NCBI RefSeq assembly: GCF_003614885.1 | Contig: NZ_QZMS01000011.1 | Coordinates: 1,363,711 to 1,427,710 of the forward strand | Direction of reading: 5' to 3' | From: Photobacterium salinisoli | GTDB lineage: Bacteria; Pseudomonadota; Gammaproteobacteria; Enterobacterales; Vibrionaceae | DNA length: 64,000 nucleotides | Part shown: positions 16,922 through 25,442 of the stretch, in pieces | How the letters are laid out: the number at the start of each line of letters is the position of its first letter | Position numbering within the stretch: the stretch's first letter is position 1 | The notes under the pieces: model-generated | What the model saw: the letters and a program-made list of their open reading frames with translations, nothing else | What the model was told of the DNA's origin: nothing | Database searches by the model: none | Position numbers and translations under genes: made by a program

Positions 16922-17371
16922 ATGAAGTTGATTGGAATCGCCAGACGAAAAGCGTCACGTGCTGTTATGGAAGAATTACATCAAGTCAATGTAACCTGTA
17001 AAAACGGTGTGGAAGGTGACTTTCGTGGTAAACCCGGCAAGCGACAGGTGACAGTACTATCCTTTGATTCCTGGCAAGATGCCTGTGATGAAGTGGGGGA
17101 GACATTGCCGTGGACTATCCGCCGTGCCAATCTGCTGGTGGAAGGAATGCGCTTTTCAGAGAGTAATGTCGGCGATGTTATATCAATTGGTACTTTGCAG
17201 CTGCAGATTACACGGGAAACAGATCCCTGTCCCCGTATGGATGAGCAATTTCAGGGCATGACTCAAGCGCTCAGACCAGAATGGCGCGGTGGCGTATGCT
17301 GTCGCGTGTTAGCGGATGGCGATATTCAATTGGGGGACAGTGTTCAGCTTGTCACTCAGGTTGAGTCCTAA
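16922..17371 (+). CDS. MOSC-domain protein
   Basis: 149 residues. MOSC domains act in sulfur-carrier or molybdenum-cofactor-linked reactions; examples are YiiM and the C-terminus of molybdenum cofactor sulfurase. Seen here: KNGVEGDFRGKPGKRQVTVL near the start, LLVEGMRFSESNVGD, and the conserved cysteine region DPCPRMDEQ then GGVCCRVLADGDIQLGD. The ATG at 16922 is preceded by GGAGA; the frame runs back to 16886 without support. It is short, essentially the domain alone. No molybdenum gene lies nearby, so the substrate is unknown. Confidence 0.85.
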   Translation: MKLIGIARRKASRAVMEELHQVNVTCKNGVEGDFRGKPGKRQVTVLSFDSWQDACDEVGETLPWTIRRANLLVEGMRFSESNVGDVISIGTLQLQITRETDPCPRMDEQFQGMTQALRPEWRGGVCCRVLADGDIQLGDSVQLVTQVES

Positions 17372-17518
17372 GTTTCTCAAGAGATAACAAGATGTCTCAG
17401 TGCTAAGAAATCGCGACCTTTACACGTGTTGATCAGAGCATTTCACGCATACTTTTCTATATATTGAAGGGCCGCGATATGCTGACGCAGCCCGGATCCT
17501 GAACGGGAAGTGTGTGAA

Positions 17519-17983
17519 ATGAAGTTGTATTTTGTTGTCTTTATTGCCTGCTTTACGGCATCTGCCTGTTCTTCACAACGTGGCAGCGATAATGTCTATG
17601 CCCAGCAGGAGAGATACGTGCAGCAGGCATGTTACAGTCATTCAGCGATAGACAGCTACGCTGAGAACTTCAATACATTCCTGACTGAACGTAAAAAGGA
17701 ATTGAAAGTACTTCGCCCTGAGCTAAGTTCCGAGAATTACCAGCAGTTGGATACAGCATTAAATCATTTTGCAGATTATTGGCAAACGCTGAACGATGAG
17801 CGGGATCTTGCGTGCGAAGAGCAGGCCGTCTGCGAGTTCATGCAACTGAAATCGCCCCAGATCAAAATAGCCGATTCAGAAATGTGTGATGGCTCAAAGT
17901 TTATGTACAGTGTCAGCCGGGCCAAGATCATCTCATTTTTTAGTGATATTGAACGGCTCCAGTTGCAGCGAACCGATTTTTGA
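17519..17983 (+). CDS. Small predicted lipoprotein of unknown function
   Basis: 154 residues. An N-terminal signal (MKLYFVVFIACFTASACSS) ends in a lipobox-like ASAC, so it is probably lipid-anchored and exported. The mature part is charged and helical with four further cysteines (QQACYSHS, RDLACEEQAVCEF, EMCDG), which could form disulfides in the periplasm. I chose the ATG at 17519, with GGGAAG ahead; a GTG at 17510 is in frame. It stands alone between the MOSC and trxC genes. No family was recognised. Confidence 0.7.
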   Translation: MKLYFVVFIACFTASACSSQRGSDNVYAQQERYVQQACYSHSAIDSYAENFNTFLTERKKELKVLRPELSSENYQQLDTALNHFADYWQTLNDERDLACEEQAVCEFMQLKSPQIKIADSEMCDGSKFMYSVSRAKIISFFSDIERLQLQRTDF

Positions 17984-18078
17984 ATTTGACGGCAAAAGCA
18001 GCGACTTGTCCCACTCTGTGATATTGAGTTAAGTTAACGGGGCTGGCACTTGCCGTTATCCTGGTTTTTTATAAGTTG

Positions 18079-18087
18079 TGGTATACT
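18079..18087 (+). promoter_or_regulatory. Extended -10 promoter of trxC
   Basis: TGGTATACT, 65 bp before the trxC start, is a near-consensus extended -10 element. No -35 at normal spacing is evident. Confidence 0.5.
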
Positions 18088-18151
18088 GGCGGAAATTTGT
18101 ATCAGGCGGCCTTTCTGAGCAACAGAGGACAGGCTGGGAAAAAGGGAAAAC

Positions 18152-18580
18152 ATGCCAAGTTTTACTGTGAGCTGTCCACATTGTCACAAGGCAGTGTCTC
18201 TGCAGACCACATCACTATCCAATACCGTTTCTTGCGTACATTGTTCTAAAGCCGTATTGGATGGCAGCCCGGTTGAGGCCGACAGTAAGAACTTTGCTAT
18301 GCTGATTCAAAGTCCCAAACCTGTGATAGTGACGTTTTGGGGCAATAATTGTGCGCCCTGTCAGGCATTTAAGCCCGTGGTTGAGCAAGTCGCTAAACAG
18401 AAAAAGCAATACCGTTTTGTCAGGGTGAATGTTAACCAGCATCCGGATTTGGCAAAACGATACAGAGTAAGAGGTGTTCCGACTGTTCTGGTTTTCAGGA
18501 AAGGGCGTCAACAGGCAACCTTGAACACTGCATTACGAAAACCTGCGTTTTTGCAATGGCTTGAAGAGGCACTTGATTGA
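18152..18580 (+). CDS. trxC: Thioredoxin 2 with atypical CAPC active site
   Basis: 142 residues (139 in E. coli Trx2). The N-terminal zinc finger has two CxxC pairs, CPHCHKAV and CVHCSKAV, the mark of thioredoxin 2. The thioredoxin fold follows with VTFWGNNCAPCQAF, FVRVNVNQHPDLAKRYRVRG and VPTVLVF. The redox pair is C67/C70. Unusually the motif is N-C-A-P-C rather than W-C-G-P-C, so both the Trp before the first Cys and the Gly inside are replaced, which should shift the redox potential. The ATG at 18152 is preceded by AAAGGGAAA. Single-gene unit. Confidence 0.9.
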   Translation: MPSFTVSCPHCHKAVSLQTTSLSNTVSCVHCSKAVLDGSPVEADSKNFAMLIQSPKPVIVTFWGNNCAPCQAFKPVVEQVAKQKKQYRFVRVNVNQHPDLAKRYRVRGVPTVLVFRKGRQQATLNTALRKPAFLQWLEEALD

Positions 18581-18709
18581 GTGCATGCTATCAAAGCGTG
18601 TTTCGCAGCTTCATTAAATCGTCATGCTTTAATGGTTGACTGACAAGAGGTCAACAGTTTTAAGCTGATACTTAAAATCAACACTTTGGAATAAAATGAG
18701 GAGGTATTT

Positions 18710-19624
18710 ATGGCTATCAGCCGTAAAATTAGTAAGGAACGTCTGGCACTGAAAATGTCTCTTGCCGGTACGGTCCTGCTTGCCACTATGGGTATAGGTT
18801 ATGGGCTGTATGTGGGATCTAGTGCGATTCTGCTCGACGGTATGTTCTCTTTTCTGAGTATGGGTATGACAGGCCTGAGTCTGTATACCGCCTACCTGGT
18901 CTCAAGACCGGACGATAACCACTTCCAGTTTGGTTACGCCCACATCGAACCTTTGATCAATGTCGTCAATGGCTTGCTCATCTTGGTAACCTGTTTGTTT
19001 GCACTCGCTAGTGGTGTGCAAACCATTGTCAACGGTGGCCATGAAGTTGTGCTCGAGCATGCAATGGTATACGCAGTGCTGTCTACCATCAGTTGCTTTG
19101 GCATCTATTTCACGGAAACTCACATTGCCCGTAAGGTAGACTCGGAACTTGTTCGGGTCGACTCACAGGAATGGTTGGTCGATGGCATCTTGAGTGCCGC
19201 AATTTTAGTTGGTTTCATGCTGGTAATGGTGTTCGACAAAATAGGCTATTCACATTGGAATGCTTATGTCGATCCAATTTTGGTGTCTGCAATGGCGATA
19301 GCTGCGTCGGTTCTGCCGATTAAAGTGTTACGCCGTAACCTGCGTGAGGTGCTATTGGTCGCTCCTCATGACCAGGTGCAGAACCGGGTCGATAGTGTCA
19401 TTGAAGATTTGTCTAAACAGTACAACTTTGATGACTATACTCACCATTTCGCTAAAACAGGTCGTCAGTACGATCTGGAAATCAACATCCTTGTAAAAGA
19501 CGATAAATACTGGACGACAAAGCGCCAGGACAAGATCCGTCAATTATTGTGGGATAAATTGAAAGGCGAGTTGGGTGATACTTGGCTGTCTGTTACCTTT
19601 ACCGGCCAAAAACGCTGGCTGTAA
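18710..19624 (+). CDS. Cation diffusion facilitator family transporter, non-canonical metal site
   Basis: 304 residues with about six membrane segments and a cytoplasmic C-terminal domain. CDF proteins export Zn, Fe, Mn or similar ions by proton antiport. The fold is evident (LLDGMFSFLSM in TM2, FGYAHIEPLINVVNG after it, DSQEWLVDGILSA in TM5), but the transport-site residues differ from FieF/YiiP. In TM2 the first Asp is kept while the second position is Ser, and in TM5 the His position is Glu with the Asp kept. Substrate may therefore differ. A strong GAGGAGG precedes the ATG at 18710; the terminator at 19648-19676 follows. Single gene. Confidence 0.85.
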   Translation: MAISRKISKERLALKMSLAGTVLLATMGIGYGLYVGSSAILLDGMFSFLSMGMTGLSLYTAYLVSRPDDNHFQFGYAHIEPLINVVNGLLILVTCLFALASGVQTIVNGGHEVVLEHAMVYAVLSTISCFGIYFTETHIARKVDSELVRVDSQEWLVDGILSAAILVGFMLVMVFDKIGYSHWNAYVDPILVSAMAIAASVLPIKVLRRNLREVLLVAPHDQVQNRVDSVIEDLSKQYNFDDYTHHFAKTGRQYDLEINILVKDDKYWTTKRQDKIRQLLWDKLKGELGDTWLSVTFTGQKRWL

Positions 19625-19647
19625 TGCTTCAGGTAGAGAGATGAATG

Positions 19648-19676
19648 AAATGCGGCCCACTGGGCCGCATTTTTTA
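19648..19676 (+). terminator. Intrinsic terminator of the CDF transporter gene
   Basis: AAATGCGGCCC stem with a 3-base loop and T-run, 23 bp after the stop. Confidence 0.92.
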
Positions 19677-19991
19677 TTAGTTAAACTTATATCAAGTTCA
19701 AAGAATCGTAAGGCAAATTTTGCTGGAACTTTGTGCAAATAAAGCGCAGAATACGCGTGGCTAAAAAATAGTCGCCGGGATGTTAAAGCAAACTTTCAGT
19801 TGGAAAGCCGGATTTGAACCTTTTTCTCAGTATGCTATTGATACTGAGTCCCTTTCGGATGTGCTGCCTGAACTGATAATCGCCAAACCGGAGACGGAGG
19901 AACTACTTTCTTGTAGGTTTTAGCCGTTCTGTATATTTTTTCTTGGCTGGTCATTTAGGACTGCAGTGATTATCTGAATTTGGGGAAAGTT
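19677..19991 (+). other. Gene-free leader region before the 35-aa ORF
   Basis: 315 bp with no credible ORF. It contains an 8-bp stem-loop (CTCAGTAT at 19826-19833, complement at 19841-19848) and G-rich segments near 19890-19920 followed by T-rich sequence. It could be a structured 5' leader for the small ORF at 19992, but matches no riboswitch class I know. Confidence 0.4.
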
Positions 19992-20099
19992 ATGTTCGAG
20001 ACACTACTGGTTATGGCGTTTATTGTTGGCGGGATTGTGGTTGTATTAAAAGAAAAGAAAACCTGCAAGAACATTAACTACTCCAGTAAATCACTGTAA
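19992..20099 (+). CDS. 35-aa single-span membrane peptide
   Basis: ATG at 19992 behind GGGGAAAG. The peptide is MFETLLVMAFIVGGIVVVLK followed by a basic, polar tail (EKKTCKNINY...KSL). A hydrophobic stretch at residues 4-19 with a positive C-terminal flank fits a small bitopic inner-membrane protein with its C-terminus in the cytoplasm. A palindrome and a good intrinsic terminator (20154-20183) follow, and the gap on both sides is otherwise empty, which supports a real transcript. No homologue is recognised; such peptides often modulate a larger membrane protein. Confidence 0.6.
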   Translation: MFETLLVMAFIVGGIVVVLKEKKTCKNINYSSKSL

Positions 20100-20113
20100 G
20101 TCAGCACAGATAT

Positions 20114-20129
20114 CCACCTGCACAGGTGG
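20114..20129. repeat. 16-bp palindrome CCACCTG-CA-CAGGTGG
   Basis: A perfect 7-bp inverted repeat around CA, between the small ORF and its terminator. No T-run follows; it may be an additional mRNA 3' stem or a protein-binding site. Confidence 0.5.
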
Positions 20130-20153
20130 TAACAGCACGCTTCTTTACACATC

Positions 20154-20183
20154 AATCCCTGAGCTCTGCTCGGGGATTTTTTT
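20154..20183 (+). terminator. Intrinsic terminator after the 35-aa ORF
   Basis: AATCCCTGAG pairs with CTCGGGGATT (one G-T pair), five-base loop, then a seven-base T-run. It lies 55 bp after the small ORF. Confidence 0.85.
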
Positions 20184-20391
20184 ATATACTATCAGACAAA
20201 ACAGCAGGCGATTAACTGTACGGTAATTCACCTGTAAGGTGACGTATGTCTGTCAGTGAGATGCTACAGGCGGGTAAGTGCGGACATGCAGACCAAAAGT
20301 GAAACACTGGAGTTTATGTAATGAAGTGTTTTCGATATTATTGCCATGAATACAAAATTTTACTTTTCATAAATATCAAGGATAAGTCGAG

Positions 20392-21039
20392 ATGGCAGCT
20401 AGTTCTCGAAAAACGACAAAGGGAGAGCTTACCCGACAAAAAATCATTGAAGCAACATTGGATTTGATTGCGACTACAGGTTTAAACAGCCTGTCACACC
20501 GAAATATTGCCAATGCTGCTCAGGTTCGGTTATCACTTACCAGTTATTACTTTGAAAGCATGGATCATTTGATCCTGAGTGCATTTGAAGAGTTTGCCCA
20601 ACGAGAAGTGAAACAGATTCAATGGATTCAGGAGCAAGTGGACACGATACTCAGGGAATACCTGGATAAGGGAGCGACTGAAGCTCGCGAATCATGTGTT
20701 CAGCAGCTAACCGAATTGTTAACACAGTACATTTCGACTGAGTTGACAGATGAGGCGCGCAGAAAACAGCTGACAATCCGCTGCCATTTCCTGTTTGCTC
20801 TTGGGCAGTCAGAGATGCTGGTCAAGAGAGTCAGTGAGTATAAATTGCAAGTGTTGCGCTTGATCGAAAAGACGGCTGAATTGATAGGTAGTCCGTATCC
20901 GGAAATTGATGCCAATCTGGTCATTTTCACCTTCAGGGAGTTTGAGTTTGCGTTGGTCAGCGGGGATCAAAACTTCAATCAGGAGATTGTTTCTAAAACG
21001 TTAAAGCGATTATTGTCGACACTTATTGCTACTGAATAA
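20392..21039 (+). CDS. TetR-family transcriptional regulator
   Basis: 215 residues. The N-terminal helix-turn-helix spans residues ~12-58 (RQKIIEATLDLIATTGLNSL, then SHRNIANAAQ and LTSYYFESMDHLI). The remainder is a helical ligand-binding domain of unassigned specificity. It lies 480 bp upstream of the FadL-type porin gene on the same strand, so control of hydrophobic-compound uptake is a reasonable inference. The gap holds direct repeats (21242-21249 and 21264-21271) and a palindrome (21112-21127) as possible operators. The start at 20392 is preceded by a weak AAGGAT. Confidence 0.88.
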   Translation: MAASSRKTTKGELTRQKIIEATLDLIATTGLNSLSHRNIANAAQVRLSLTSYYFESMDHLILSAFEEFAQREVKQIQWIQEQVDTILREYLDKGATEARESCVQQLTELLTQYISTELTDEARRKQLTIRCHFLFALGQSEMLVKRVSEYKLQVLRLIEKTAELIGSPYPEIDANLVIFTFREFEFALVSGDQNFNQEIVSKTLKRLLSTLIATE

Positions 21040-21519
21040 CCCCCATTTCTTTATTGAGTTTTTTCCTTTTCTTTACCTTCTTCTTTTTCGTAGCTTGACC
21101 TATAACCGCCGCTGTGTGATTACACAGTGGCTTCTTCGCTGAACTCCGCATTTTCACTGACTTTACCAGTTTGAATTCTTTGAATCATAGTCACATCTCA
21201 TGGCGATTTTTTGTGACAGAACAGCACACACTTAAAATAATTGGACGTTTGACCTATTTTGTGTGGACGTTCAGCTTTGATTCAGTTAACCTCATCTTGA
21301 AACAAAATAATAACGAAGTGTTAACAATCTTGTTGGGAACTTCGAAGATAAAACGACAACGGATGTCTCGTCTCATCGAACAAAGATAGCAGGGGTGTTG
21401 TTAACCGTAGAAGCTCACGACGGCACACAGTGCAGTTCAAGCGGGTTAGCAATAGGGGGGAAATAGCCTTGTTATCACACTGTGGTGAGCACGGGTTCAC
21501 ATGTAGAGGTATTCGATCA
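21040..21519 (+). promoter_or_regulatory. 480-bp regulatory gap before the FadL-family gene
   Basis: No credible gene. Visible elements: the palindrome CTGTGTGATTACACAG at 21112-21127, tandem TTTGAAT units near 21169-21184, and two copies of TGGACGTT at 21242-21249 and 21264-21271, 22 bp apart (two helical turns). The upstream TetR regulator is an obvious candidate to bind one of these. No terminator is evident after the tetR gene. Confidence 0.45.
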
Positions 21520-22617
21520 ATGAAGTTGAAATATCAATCATTACTCGCCGCAATTTTGTCTGCAACGAGCTTTTATTCTCATGGTGCGGCCTATGAGTTT
21601 GGACGCTATAGCTACAGCAATTTGTACAGCCCCGATGATAAGGTGGCAGTGTCGTATTCCTATTTTAACTACGACATCCAGGGCAACCACCCGACGTTTG
21701 GTAGCACAGGTGATATTTTCAATGATACTAACTATGTCCAGGGAGCCGTGAATTACTTTTTTACGGAGAAGTTCTCAGGAAATGCGCAGTATTACCTTTC
21801 AAACAATATCGATACTCAGCACACGGGCGGTTTTTGGCAGGGGTCCAGCGCTAACGTAAAAACCCGCACCGTGGCTTTAACGGGCAAGTACCAGTTTTCC
21901 CATTCGTTTTCAGCTTTTGCTGGCCCGACTATCAATCAAACTGAAATTAATGCCAAATTCAACACCAACATGAATGGTGGTTTTGGTGGTTTAGATTTGG
22001 ACCTGGGTGATGATATAGGTTTTGGTTATACAGCAGGCGCGTCTTACCACATTCCTAACATGGCGTTACGCGCCACTGTCGCGTATCAGTCGGCGGTAGA
22101 GCACTCGTTTGATACAACCGAATCCGGTGCCTTAATTGTGAATAAAACAGCGGGCAAGGCAAGCTCAGTATCAAGTCAGTCGGAAATTGAATTGCCAGAG
22201 ACTATAGATTTTGATTTCCAGACGGGGGTTGCAGAGAATACATTAATGACTTTCTCTGCTCACTGGCGCAGATGGAGCGAGCATGTGATAAAAACCCAGG
22301 TACGTGGAGAAGTAGTTACCTTTGATCGGGACAGTGTCACTTATGCACTGGGGCTGGCTCGCCAGTTTACGCCATCCTTTGGGGGTGGTATCGAACTGAA
22401 TTATGCCGAAGGAGCCGGTGAGGGTAATCTGAATCCTCTTGCGCCAGGAAATGGTGCAAAAGGTGTGCAGCTAGGAGGCAAATATGCCTTTGGTAACACC
22501 TCGCTGTTTGGGGCGGCTCAGTACAAAATAGTCAAAGACGGTAAAGATATTTCCGGCACTGTCTACGAAGATAACAGCCTTTATGGTCTGACAGTTGGGG
22601 TAGAACACAAGTTTTAA
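21520..22617 (+). CDS. FadL/OmpP1-family outer membrane channel
   Basis: 365 residues. FadL-type beta-barrels carry long-chain fatty acids and other hydrophobic molecules across the outer membrane. A signal peptide (MKLKYQSLLAAILSATSFYS) ends in HGA-AYEFG; repeated beta-hairpins with aromatic girdles follow and the chain ends in the outer-membrane signature GVEHKF. It is shorter than typical FadL (about 420-450), so some loops are reduced. The ATG at 21520 begins the signal peptide; the frame extends back to 21430 but that part is not a signal. Probably regulated by the upstream TetR protein. Substrate unknown. Confidence 0.82.
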   Translation: MKLKYQSLLAAILSATSFYSHGAAYEFGRYSYSNLYSPDDKVAVSYSYFNYDIQGNHPTFGSTGDIFNDTNYVQGAVNYFFTEKFSGNAQYYLSNNIDTQHTGGFWQGSSANVKTRTVALTGKYQFSHSFSAFAGPTINQTEINAKFNTNMNGGFGGLDLDLGDDIGFGYTAGASYHIPNMALRATVAYQSAVEHSFDTTESGALIVNKTAGKASSVSSQSEIELPETIDFDFQTGVAENTLMTFSAHWRRWSEHVIKTQVRGEVVTFDRDSVTYALGLARQFTPSFGGGIELNYAEGAGEGNLNPLAPGNGAKGVQLGGKYAFGNTSLFGAAQYKIVKDGKDISGTVYEDNSLYGLTVGVEHKF

Positions 22618-22643
22618 CTCAGCGCCATGCCCGGCTTAAATAA

Positions 22644-22667
22644 CAACGCCCGGTCTTCCGGGCGTTG
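22644..22667. terminator. Perfect hairpin between convergent FadL-type gene and nagZ
   Basis: CAACGCCCGG, TCTT loop, exact complement. The T-content after it is modest on both strands, but its position between two convergent stops fits a shared terminator. Confidence 0.65.
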
Positions 22668-22711
22668 GTGCTTTGATGATATGAACAGGGCAGCAGAGAG
22701 TTAAAAACGGA

Positions 22712-23716
22712 TTAGTGCGTTTTTTCCTGCCATTCTTGATGAAGTCGATGAATGGTTTCAGAGCGCTGCTTCCATTCAGTCGTTCTTACCATCTCTGCAT
22801 ACTGTGCAAATGGCTTTTTGAGTAAATTATTAAGCACGGGAGCCTGCGTTTGCGGCAATGCTTCAAGTGCCTCAATCGCTCCACTGCGGTTGTTACATAG
22901 CATTACCATATCGCAGCCTGCTTGCAGAGAAGCAACAGCACGATCGCCGTAGGAACCCAGTACATCCGCACCTTTCATATTAAGATCATCTGAAAAGACG
23001 ACCCCTTTAAAGTTAAGTTGTTGCCGGAGCACGCTCTTTAACCAGTATTCAGAGCCGCTGGCAGGTTTATCATCGTATGACGGATAAATCACATGAGCTG
23101 GCATCATGGCATCCAGTAATTGTTCCTCAATTAATGCTTTGAACACCGACATATCACGAGCGACGATATCATTACGTTCATCAACGGGGGTTTCATGATG
23201 TGAATCTGCAATAACGCCACCGTGTCCGGGGAAATGTTTGCCTGTTGCCGCCATTCCCGCCTCTTTCATACCTCGTATAAACGCACTGGCATAGTGAATA
23301 ATTTTTTCGGGTTGATCTGAAAACGCGCGGTCTCCAATGGCTTTACAGTCAAAGCCGATATCCAATACAGGTGCCAGGCTGAGATCGATATCCATAGCCA
23401 GTAATTCAGCGGCCATCAACCAGCCCCCCTGACGGGCAAGGTTGACACCGTTGTCGGCCGTTGCAAATGCCCGGGCAGGAGGCAGTAAAGTAAAACCATC
23501 ACGAAAGCGTTGGACTCGTCCGCCTTCCTGATCCACCGCGATGATCAGAGGGCGCTTTGCAGCCTGACGAATGGATTGTGTCAGAGCAAACAACTGCTCT
23601 CTGTCGTGATAGTTGCGGGCGAAAAAAATGACTCCGCCTACTGTGGGGTGTTGAAGAATTTCACGCTCTTCGGCATCAAGTTCGAAACCTGACACATCTA
23701 GCATTAAAGGCCCCAT
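22712..23716 (-). CDS. nagZ: Beta-N-acetylhexosaminidase, cell-wall recycling
   Basis: 334 residues, GH3. Removes N-acetylglucosamine from anhydromuropeptides in the cytoplasm during peptidoglycan recycling; in many Gram-negatives its products influence AmpC induction. It opens [20 protein letters not shown], like E. coli Nag[31 protein letters not shown] (with the catalytic His) and [11 protein letters not shown] (nucleophile Asp) are all present. The ATG at 23716 has GGAG seven bases ahead; the frame runs on to 23770 without similarity. Single gene, convergent with the FadL-type gene. Confidence 0.95.
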   Translation of the reverse strand: MGPLMLDVSGFELDAEEREILQHPTVGGVIFFARNYHDREQLFALTQSIRQAAKRPLIIAVDQEGGRVQRFRDGFTLLPPARAFATADNGVNLARQGGWLMAAELLAMDIDLSLAPVLDIGFDCKAIGDRAFSDQPEKIIHYASAFIRGMKEAGMAATGKHFPGHGGVIADSHHETPVDERNDIVARDMSVFKALIEEQLLDAMMPAHVIYPSYDDKPASGSEYWLKSVLRQQLNFKGVVFSDDLNMKGADVLGSYGDRAVASLQAGCDMVMLCNNRSGAIEALEALPQTQAPVLNNLLKKPFAQYAEMVRTTEWKQRSETIHRLHQEWQEKTH

Positions 23717-23989
23717 GGTGGCACTCCGTTTTGACTGTATCTCAGAAGAAACATAGGTGTTAGAAAGCATTAAGTTATCACAAGCTGATCAGAGTCAAAA
23801 CCGCATTTTGCTGATTGGCTCTGGCCTCGGACAGCTGATTGTTGTGGCATTGTTCACTGTATTAAACATTGTGTTTCATTTATTTCATTGTATGTGTGAC
23901 TGGTGTCAATTTATTGGATGGGTAGAGTGATTAGACTTCTGTATTCATCGTACAGGCACTATCAAGTTAGCGTTTTCAGAGGTCTTAAC

Positions 23990-24499
23990 ATGTCAGCATT
24001 AATTGCTATAGCAATAACAACCGGTCTGTTATCTGGTCTGTGGGGCTGGGTAGCTGTTTCACTTGGCTTGTTTAGCTGGGCCGGATTTCTGGGTTGCACC
24101 ACATACTTTGCCGCACCAAAGGAAGGACTAAAGGGTATGGGTATCAGTATGGCAACCAATTTGAGTGGTGTTGCCTGGGCAATGCTGATCATTCACAGCT
24201 CAACATGGATCGGTATAGAGCTGTTCGGCTACATCGCAACCGGGATCGTTTCATTTTTGATGTGTGTACAGGCAAAGCGTGAGTGGCTTAGCTTTATTCC
24301 GGGGACTTTTATCGGCTGTTGCGCGACATTTGCTGCGGCCGGTAACTGGCAACTGGTTATCCCTTCATTACTAGTTGGAGTAGTGTTTGGTTATGCGATG
24401 AAAACATCCGGTTTGTGGTTGAAGGCGCAAGCTGAAAAACGCACGCAGAAGGCAGCGTTTAAGTCTGAACTTGCCCCTGCCGCTGCTTCTACAAAATAA
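23990..24499 (+). CDS. DUF1097-type inner membrane protein
   Basis: 169 residues with about five membrane segments: residues 2-22, 27-45, 52-72, 78-95 and 100-140. The hydrophobic pattern and Gly-rich turns (GLLSGLWGWVAVSLGLFSWA) match the DUF1097 family (E. coli YcdZ is one), of unknown function. A basic C-terminal tail is cytoplasmic. The ATG at 23990 follows AGAGGT; upstream in-frame codons back to 23903 look non-coding. Its stop is four bases from that of the convergent siroheme synthase gene. Confidence 0.75.
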   Translation: MSALIAIAITTGLLSGLWGWVAVSLGLFSWAGFLGCTTYFAAPKEGLKGMGISMATNLSGVAWAMLIIHSSTWIGIELFGYIATGIVSFLMCVQAKREWLSFIPGTFIGCCATFAAAGNWQLVIPSLLVGVVFGYAMKTSGLWLKAQAEKRTQKAAFKSELAPAAASTK

Positions 24500-24503
24500 A
24501 GGG

Positions 24504-25442
24504 TTACAGTGAGGGAAGTACCTCACCATCGTGTTGCTGACAAAAAGCAGAAAGTGGTGCTGAAGTACTTCCTTTTTTGACCAGAATACAGACGCGGACA
24601 GCCTGACTGAGTAGAGCTTCTGCCTTTTCCAACAGGCTCTCCATACTGCAAGCTTCACGATCAGCATCTCTGCGGCACAGATCAATGAAACCCGCCTGAC
24701 TTTCTTCATCGGTGTACAGTACCATTTCAGCCTGCTGCATCAGTCTTAATGCTTTCAATGTCAGCATTTCAACATCGGTACCGGTTTCTACAACACATAT
24801 TGTCCCTGTTGCCTGATTGTCCTGAGCCAGTAGCTGGACAAAAGCCGCTTCAAGGACTTCAGCAGACTGGGCATTTTCTACCTGAGGTAAGCGGAAGAAT
24901 TGCTCCCAAAAGTGCCTTCTTTTATCGACAGTATCGTAATGTTGTTTCAGGCGGTTTCTTTGTCTGCCTGCGAAATCTGCCAGCAGAGACAAATTTTGCG
25001 CGAGCTGGGTTTCAAGCTTTTCTCTGAGATAACGCACGAGTACAGGTGAAGCGCCACCACTGGATATGGCCACCTGGATCGGGGAACGATCTATCATGGA
25101 AGGGGTAATAAAGTCGCAATGGGCAGGATCGTCAACAGCATTGACCCAAATTTTCTTCTGCTGGGCATCCCGAAAGATACGCTTGTTTAGCTCGCGATCG
25201 TCTGTTGTTGTCCACACCTGATAATACCCTCCCAGACTGCCAGGCTGGTAAGATTCAGCTAACCAGCGCAGTTTTTGCTGGCTGGCCAGCTTTTGCAGCG
25301 CAGGATGCAGACGTGGTGATATAAGTGTGATTGCCGCTCCGGCCCGCAATAAAAGATCGACTTTACGGCAGGCAACTTCTCCGCCCCCTATGACCAGTAC
25401 AGGTTTATTGTGTAATTGGGTGAAGACAGGAAAGTAGTCCAT
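24504..25442 (-). CDS. Siroheme synthase-type protein: dehydrogenase/ferrochelatase with vestigial methyltransferase end
   Basis: 312 residues. The N-terminal ~215 match the CysG N-terminal half: NAD-dependent precorrin-2 oxidation and iron insertion to make siroheme for sulfite and nitrite reductases. VLVIGGGEVACRKVDLLLRAGA binds NAD and NAVDDPAHCDFITPSMIDR carries the catalytic region. The last ~95 residues still align to the start of the SAM methyltransferase half (TLKALRLMQQAEMVLYTDE, then DLCRRDADREAC), but the SAM loop GxGxGD is replaced by VETGTDVE and most of the domain is missing. A separate uroporphyrinogen methyltransferase must exist elsewhere. No good ribosome site is seen before the ATG at 25442. 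Confidence 0.85.
   Translation of the reverse strand: MDYFPVFTQLHNKPVLVIGGGEVACRKVDLLLRAGAAITLISPRLHPALQKLASQQKLRWLAESYQPGSLGGYYQVWTTTDDRELNKRIFRDAQQKKIWVNAVDDPAHCDFITPSMIDRSPIQVAISSGGASPVLVRYLREKLETQLAQNLSLLADFAGRQRNRLKQHYDTVDKRRHFWEQFFRLPQVENAQSAEVLEAAFVQLLAQDNQATGTICVVETGTDVEMLTLKALRLMQQAEMVLYTDEESQAGFIDLCRRDADREACSMESLLEKAEALLSQAVRVCILVKKGSTSAPLSAFCQQHDGEVLPSL

Noticed and set aside
19690..19991. Cyclic di-GMP (GEMM) or other known riboswitch
   Set aside because: The conserved core of GEMM, TPP and glycine riboswitches could not be matched.
21171..21389. 72-codon ORF upstream of the FadL-type gene
   Set aside because: No ribosome site; overlaps candidate regulatory repeats; composition is not protein-like.
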